In this document: positions 58,893-64,000 of the stretch, piece by piece
Position numbering within the stretch: the first letter of the stretch is position 1
Layout of the letters: each line of letters opens with the position of its first letter
DNA from: Allium sativum
Taxonomy: Eukaryota; Streptophyta; Magnoliopsida; Asparagales; Amaryllidaceae
Direction: 5' to 3'
Length of the DNA stretch: 64,000 nucleotides
Assembly (NCBI GenBank): GCA_030737875.1
Contig: CM060922.1
Span: 760,007,603-760,071,602, forward strand
Made by a program: the position numbers and the translations under genes
The notes under the pieces: generated by a model
Seen by the model: the letters and a program-made list of their open reading frames with translations, nothing else
Databases searched by the model: none
What the model was told of the DNA's origin: nothing

Positions 58893-60972
58893 CTCTTTTC
58901 AATTCCTAATTATGCCTTTTTCTAATTTTATAGTTCAAGGATGCTCAGGACAATGACTAGCTGACATCGCTTATTCATAATTTTGTAGAGTCCAGTGAAT
59001 TTAAATTCAATAGGTATGGATTCTTTTATTTACTTCACGTTTATTTCTTATTTTATTTTGGTTAAGTTTTCCGTTGGTCATCTTTGATCGAGAAGTACCT
59101 GTTAAACATACCATTAACATTGCCGTAAACATTTTTATGACAATATTTACAAATAGTTGTTTTATTCCCATGCTAATTTGTTTTTATTGCAAAATTTTGC
59201 CTCAACTTATGTTTTTTGCTGCCAACTATGTCTGCAAAATTCAGTATTATAATATCCGTGAATCCAAAATTTTGAGTAGATAAGCTTCTTCATAACTAAT
59301 ACCTCTTTATTGAATTTATCTACAGTCCAACCTTTTGAGTGATGGCTACACCTTTGCTTTAGGGATTTTTCCTGACCATCCTGATATAACATTAAATGAT
59401 AAAGCGTACGTGCATGTTCAAGTTCTTTTTTTTTCTTTTCTTTTGGGATTTCATACAAGGTTCTGACATGCTTAGGATTCATTGTGCATTGCTACTGATT
59501 TTCTACCATGTTATTGAAGATTTGATTATAAATAAACTATATCTGCAAAATTTGGTGTATCATGACAATAAATTATTTTTGCTGAAATTTGAAGAAGCTA
59601 CCTATTTATATGAAGATGAATGTGAGTGTGAAGTGCGGAATATTTAACTCATATGTAAACATATTGTTTTATAACTTATAAGAGAACCTCTAATTATTCT
59701 TGACTAATCTATGGTAAAGTCCAAATCAATTATTCGTTGTTTATAAAAAAGTTGCTTATTAAAAACAAATACCATGACAAAAGCGGTGAATTAAACTTGA
59801 ATATATTTTTGATGAAAATTACATGTCCTAGCATCCCAAAATATAAGTTAATGATATGATCAACAAATAATAAAAGCTGTTTACTTAGGAAGGATGAAAA
59901 CAATGGCAACACATAGGAAATTAGTTGGATATAAATATTGTGTGTAACATTTGTATCAAAAACTATTTGTTGGTAAAGTCTATTTAGAAGGCAATTAAGG
60001 CGACTTCACATTTGGATAGCTAATATTTTAATGTCAGTCATTAAAGCATGGTATAGTTAATATTAATTTATATCAGCTTTTTAATTCCCTCAAACATAAT
60101 GTTTGCCCTATTCAGATTTTGAGTATATTCAATCATCTATGATTCCATTTGCCAAATCACAAGAACATATATGGCTAGGTAAGAGGATCTTTATAGAAGT
60201 TTCTTTCAAAGAAGTAGTAACGTACATTACAAGAGAACAACAATATATGCCGTTAGGTTATGGCACTCTCCAGTTTTCCATCTTAATATAATATGAAGAC
60301 AAAATAAATAAGTTATTGAAAATAAGAGCTTTGAACAGCTTGGAGATCTACTGCCAAATATTGTCGATCTAAAAGATGACATGGACACAATGCCCAAAAT
60401 GGTTCTTCTTTTCTTTTGTTATCTTTATTAAAAAAGTTAATTCCAAATACATTTTTTTAGTATGAAATAAAAGATAAATTTATGCACTAGCACTAACGTA
60501 GAAATTGACTTATATTGGTCATATGGATCACAGTTTTACGATTTTTTTGCAATACATGGGTTTTTAGACTGTACAAGTAATCTGCCATACGTATAGCATC
60601 TTTTATTTCAACATGAAATATTTTTGTGGCATTTTTTCATTGCAAGGTAGATGGAACTCCTCTTTGTTTGCAAAGTTATATGATTCTTCATGTTGAAGGA
60701 AATATGTCATATGGAAGATAACCTTACTGCGGCAACGATATAGGTAATTAAGTATGTTTATTTTTTTTCATAAAAATATTACATTGGTATCAATTATATT
60801 CCACCAATGTTACTACGTAATTAGTACTCCTTTACTAGAGGGAAGCAAAAATATTCAGATTTAAAAAAACACTGATGGCAAACTAAGATTGAAGTTGATG
60901 AAGAGGACGAACGTACCTAATATTATCTCTCTGCGCGTGTATGTGTGTCTATATATGTACATATAAAGAAAA

Positions 60973-61060
<88 letters not shown>

Positions 61061-61670
61061 ATACATACATATCATAATTACCAGAATACAAGATGAAAAA
61101 ATATTTAGCTACTTCAATTGTAATAACTATCGCCACATCTGCATATATAGGTTGATGTAAAATAGTAAGAACAAGCATGCAGTATTAAGAAAGAGTTGAA
61201 GTAGTTGCATAAAACATAAACAGTAAATGGTCAATAGGTCTGTGCAGTTGCAGGGCCATCTTAAATTGTCTTAAAAATATAATAATTTTTACTTGAACTG
61301 TCATGTGGACATAACAATCTGAATGAGCTAGGCACGGAAAAATATAGAGACTGTTGTTTTTTATTATTAAGTTTTAAATTAAGTAGATTTGTTGCATGTT
61401 TGCATAATTTAGGATGCTTGATGTACAATTTAGTTGAACTTCAACTATATTTCAAATCTGATATTTTACGTACGATTGAAATAATACATATTAGTCCTTA
61501 CCTTAACTTATTATTGCAGTTCACAGATATTAAAAGCCCATTTGGGCTTGCTGTCAGTGAGAATTACATGATCAATATTAACAATATTTCAAATGCAAAT
61601 TTTTAAATATAATTGGATATATTGACTATAGCAAAATTATTGGTTATAAAATAAATAAATACTATATGGA
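58893..61670. other. AT-rich region without a recognisable gene
   Basis: Several short open frames occur (59074-59283, 59396-59647, 60103-60291, 61400-61606), but none shows a family motif I can defend. FPLVIFDREVPVKHTIN near 59065-59120 is faintly like an OB-fold protein, too weak to call. A compound microsatellite is listed separately. Confidence 0.3.
60972..61060. repeat. Compound microsatellite (AC)n(AT)n(GT)n
   Basis: AC repeats pass into AT repeats and then GT repeats. The AC and GT arms are complementary, so the whole tract is one self-complementary sequence with a TA centre. Confidence 0.95.
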
Positions 61671-62444
61671 TGTTAGCCCATTTTGTGAACTAGGCAACAC
61701 AAAGTCGAGATGTAAAGCGTTGAAGAACTTAGAAAGCATCATAGCGGATCGGATCGGAGAGATGCTGCTATTCGGATCGGAGAGATGCTGCTATTCGGAT
61801 CGGAGAGCTGTTGCTATTCGGATCGGAGCAGAGTAAATGAGTAAGGACTTAGTCTCAGCTTAGTTCGGGTCGGATCAGATGCCCCGATCCGAACCCCCTC
61901 TACACGCTCCTCCGAACCGAACTCATATTCCATATCATATCCCCCCACAATCGCCTGAATATTCGGAGCGGTTATGACCAGTTCCTACCCACGATAATCT
62001 CTACTCTGATGCGCTGTCAGCACTGGAGTCCATCCGAACCCGAGGACGATGGGATGGAAGACACGTGGCTCCGACCCGGATCGAATTCTGAGCAAATTTT
62101 CACCTATAAATACCTCGCCTAGAGACAATTAAAGGGAGCTTCTTTTTTTTGGCACTTTGAGAGTTCAAGCACTTTCAAAACCGAATTCCAGCATTCCCAG
62201 ATAATCCAAATCATCATTCAATATTTGTTTTGAGACAATTGAGTGAATGTACATGAGTTGTGAGTGAAATTGAGTGAATATATCATTGTAATTGCACTTA
62301 TATCATCAAGAATAGTGATTACAAAGTGGACGTAGGCATTTCAACGCCGAACCACTATAAATTCTGTGTCTCCATTTTACTTTTGATCTTATTTTATCTC
62401 GATTTCAGTCAATTTGGGTGTTAGAACCACTTTTTGGTCTAACA
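61671..62444 (+). repeat. 5' LTR of a Tat-type Ty3/gypsy element
   Basis: 774 bp with inverted ends TGTTAG...CTAACA. It contains three tandem 23-bp units (CGGATCGGAGAGATGCTGCT plus ATT) at about 61750-61825, a TATA box TATAAATA at 62105-62112 and a leader leading to the element. The partner LTR is beyond the window, so the left boundary rests on the terminal motif and the position of the following primer region. Confidence 0.7.
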
Positions 62445-62584
62445 TTTTGGTGCTTTCACTGAGAATCATCTGAATTCTCTGTTTTTCGGGATTATCGTTC
62501 TACTTTTTGGACCGTTGAGTTCAAAGAAGTTAATCCTCAAGTTTCGACGCTCTTGAATATTTGTTGATTGATTGTTGAAGAACT
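62445..62584 (+). other. Primer-binding region and leader of the Tat-type element
   Basis: TTTTGGTGCTTTCACTGAG follows the LTR end directly, a pattern seen at the primer site of many plant gypsy elements. I did not assign the tRNA. The gag start codon is at 62585. Confidence 0.55.
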
Positions 62585-64000
62585 ATGGCCAAAGGAAAAG
62601 GCAAGGAAGTTCAAACCAGTCGAGAGAACGGAGTTGGTGAAGATCAGCAAAATGCGGTTGTGACAAGGTCTCGTGGGCAGAGCTCGGCAGTGGATCGGAC
62701 CGATACAGGAAATCCGAACCGCACTCAAGGGGAGAGCTCCGATCCGATCCGGGTAGGAGAATCTGAAGCAGTGCACTCCCCCAACCTGAACCGACCCGAA
62801 CAGGTCTCCCAGCTTCGACCCGACCTGATTTCCCATCTCCGATCCGATCCGTCACTTGGTGATGTTGGAACCTCTACTCGAGCCCCTCCAAATGCTCCGA
62901 CTCCAGCCACCAGGGTCAATGATCAAGTCAATCCATCTGCGCCTATTACTCAAGGAGATTTCTCGCGCCTACTTGACATGCTTGAGAGTACTAGGGAGGC
63001 TATGAAAATCCACGAGCACACCAATCTCATGATGCAAGAAAACATGAGACTCATGAGCAGGGAAATTAGCGAACTCCGTAGACAGAGAACCCCATCCCCG
63101 GTTCGTCACACACCAATGGATCAGTCTTCTTCTTCCGAGGAAGAACGACCCCGTGAAAGGAGGCCGCTCGAACGACCTCAGAATTTGTAGCAGCTGACGT
63201 TCGGATCTTTGGGGTCCCGCGAGGACGCTGCACGAGTATTAGGACCCAATGATCCAAGCTTGAGAGAGCCTATGTTATTACCGATGCAGGGATCCCATGT
63301 ATTACCTAGAGACCCTAACCTTACCAATCTCACTCAGGGACAAATGCTCCAGCCCCTTCCTCCCGAGATCGACCGGGAGCGTAGGGAATGAAGCAGAGCA
63401 GAAGCGACTCGAAGGAGGGCATCCCCTGATTAGGAGCCCAGAGGAAACCCAAACATCAGAAGGAGGGCATCTCCTGATCAAGAGCCCAGAGAGAACCCGG
63501 ATACCAGAGCAAGGGAGCCTGAACGACCCCTGACCAACGTTGACGTATGGGCAATGGTACGCCAGATCATGTCTGAAAGCCGGAACTACACCAATGAAGA
63601 TTATGGCATTGAGCGAAGCCACACTCCCTTCACCGACGACATCCTCAACTTTTAGTTTCCCCGACGTTTTAACCTGTCGCAGATGGACAAGTACAATGGG
63701 AGAACCGATCCGGGACAACATTTGATGCGATACGCATGGCTCATGAATGCTGCTGCTGCCCCTGACGCAGTGAAGTGTAAAACCTTCCCGATCTATTTAG
63801 AAGATGTGGCGCTGCTATGGTTCACCCGACTTCCCCCTCGGTCGATATTGAATTTCAGGGAATTGAGCGAACGTTTTATGAATCAGTTCCGACTCCATAC
63901 CCGAAAGTCTAAGAGTGTTATTGAATTATCAAGAATTAAGCAGGCGCCGGGAGAGTCTTTGAGGTCATATCTCGACCGTTTCAACTTAGCTGTGACAGAA
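62585..64000 (+). pseudogene. Decayed gag of a Tat-type Ty3/gypsy element (runs off the window)
   Basis: One frame runs from the ATG at 62585 (MAKGKGKEVQTSRENG) to the window end, interrupted by four stops: TAG at 63188, TGA near 63389, TAG near 63431 and TAG near 63652. The N-terminal 200 residues are hydrophilic with a likely helical segment (LESTREAMKIHEHTNLMMQE). A degenerate duplication ARRRASPD-EPRENP lies around 63410-63500. The Retrotrans_gag domain covers about 63660-64000, with YNGRTDPGQHLMRY, CKTFPIYLEDVALLWFTRLP and IKQAPGESLRSYLDRFNLAV. Gag packages element RNA. All four stops can be read as C-to-T changes of CAG or CGA. Protease and pol would lie to the right of the window. Confidence 0.85.

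Noticed and set aside
59065..59283. RPA-like (OB-fold) exon, FPLVIFDREVPVKHTIN
   Set aside because: A short match to a loose motif; neighbouring sequence gives no further domain and no clear splice structure.

Overview
The window is plant nuclear DNA, most likely from a eudicot with a large, repeat-rich genome. Nothing in it is bacterial, and I found no intact host gene. It is a nest of long terminal repeat (LTR) retrotransposons: Ty3/gypsy Tekay-type chromoviruses, a SIRE-like Ty1/copia derivative, and the start of a Tat-type Ty3/gypsy element. Small pieces of a LINE, a hAT-type DNA transposon and plastid DNA lie among them. The species cannot be named from sequence alone.

Layout. 1-1212: ends of older LTRs. 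1213-7462: truncated plus-strand Tekay element with a 4 kb LTR, the tRNA-iMet primer site, scrambled gag/integrase/RNase H remnants, a 3' UTR with polypurine tract, and 127 bp of 3' LTR. 7463-8420: broken LINE ORF1. 8430-10234: an old gypsy LTR (family E) with a large inverted repeat. 10235-20474: minus-strand copia element with two complete 3.3 kb LTRs and only a decayed gag. 20475-21334: more family-E-like LTR sequence. 21335-30571: minus-strand Tekay element A, deleted for gag to RNase H, with a Tekay solo LTR (B, 24966-28192, perfect CAAAG target duplication) inside it. 30572-34357: old LTR-like DNA. 34358-45295: Tekay element C, structurally complete on the minus strand, its polyprotein broken by stops and frameshifts. 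45296-48600: further LTR debris, including a second family-E copy. 48600-61670: AT-rich DNA without a recognisable gene, holding a mosaic plastid insertion (ycf1 + atpA), a recent 1105-bp tandem duplication, microsatellites and a 729-bp non-autonomous hAT element filled with palindromes. 61671-64000: 5' LTR, leader and decayed gag of a Tat-type element that runs off the window.

How the parts relate. The insertions give a relative order: the family-E-like LTR DNA is oldest; the copia element, A and C inserted later; solo LTR B inserted into A. Nearly every premature stop in the broken gag/pol frames can be explained by C-to-T change in CAG, CAA or CGA, or its complement in TGG, as expected of long-methylated transposon DNA. 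The most interesting signal is a pair of about 90-bp hairpin modules in every Tekay LTR. Their inner and outer stems change in sequence between families but keep pairing, which is evidence for a selected RNA or DNA structure. All Tekay LTRs also carry a cluster of GTCGAC palindromes about 100-200 bp upstream of the TATA box.
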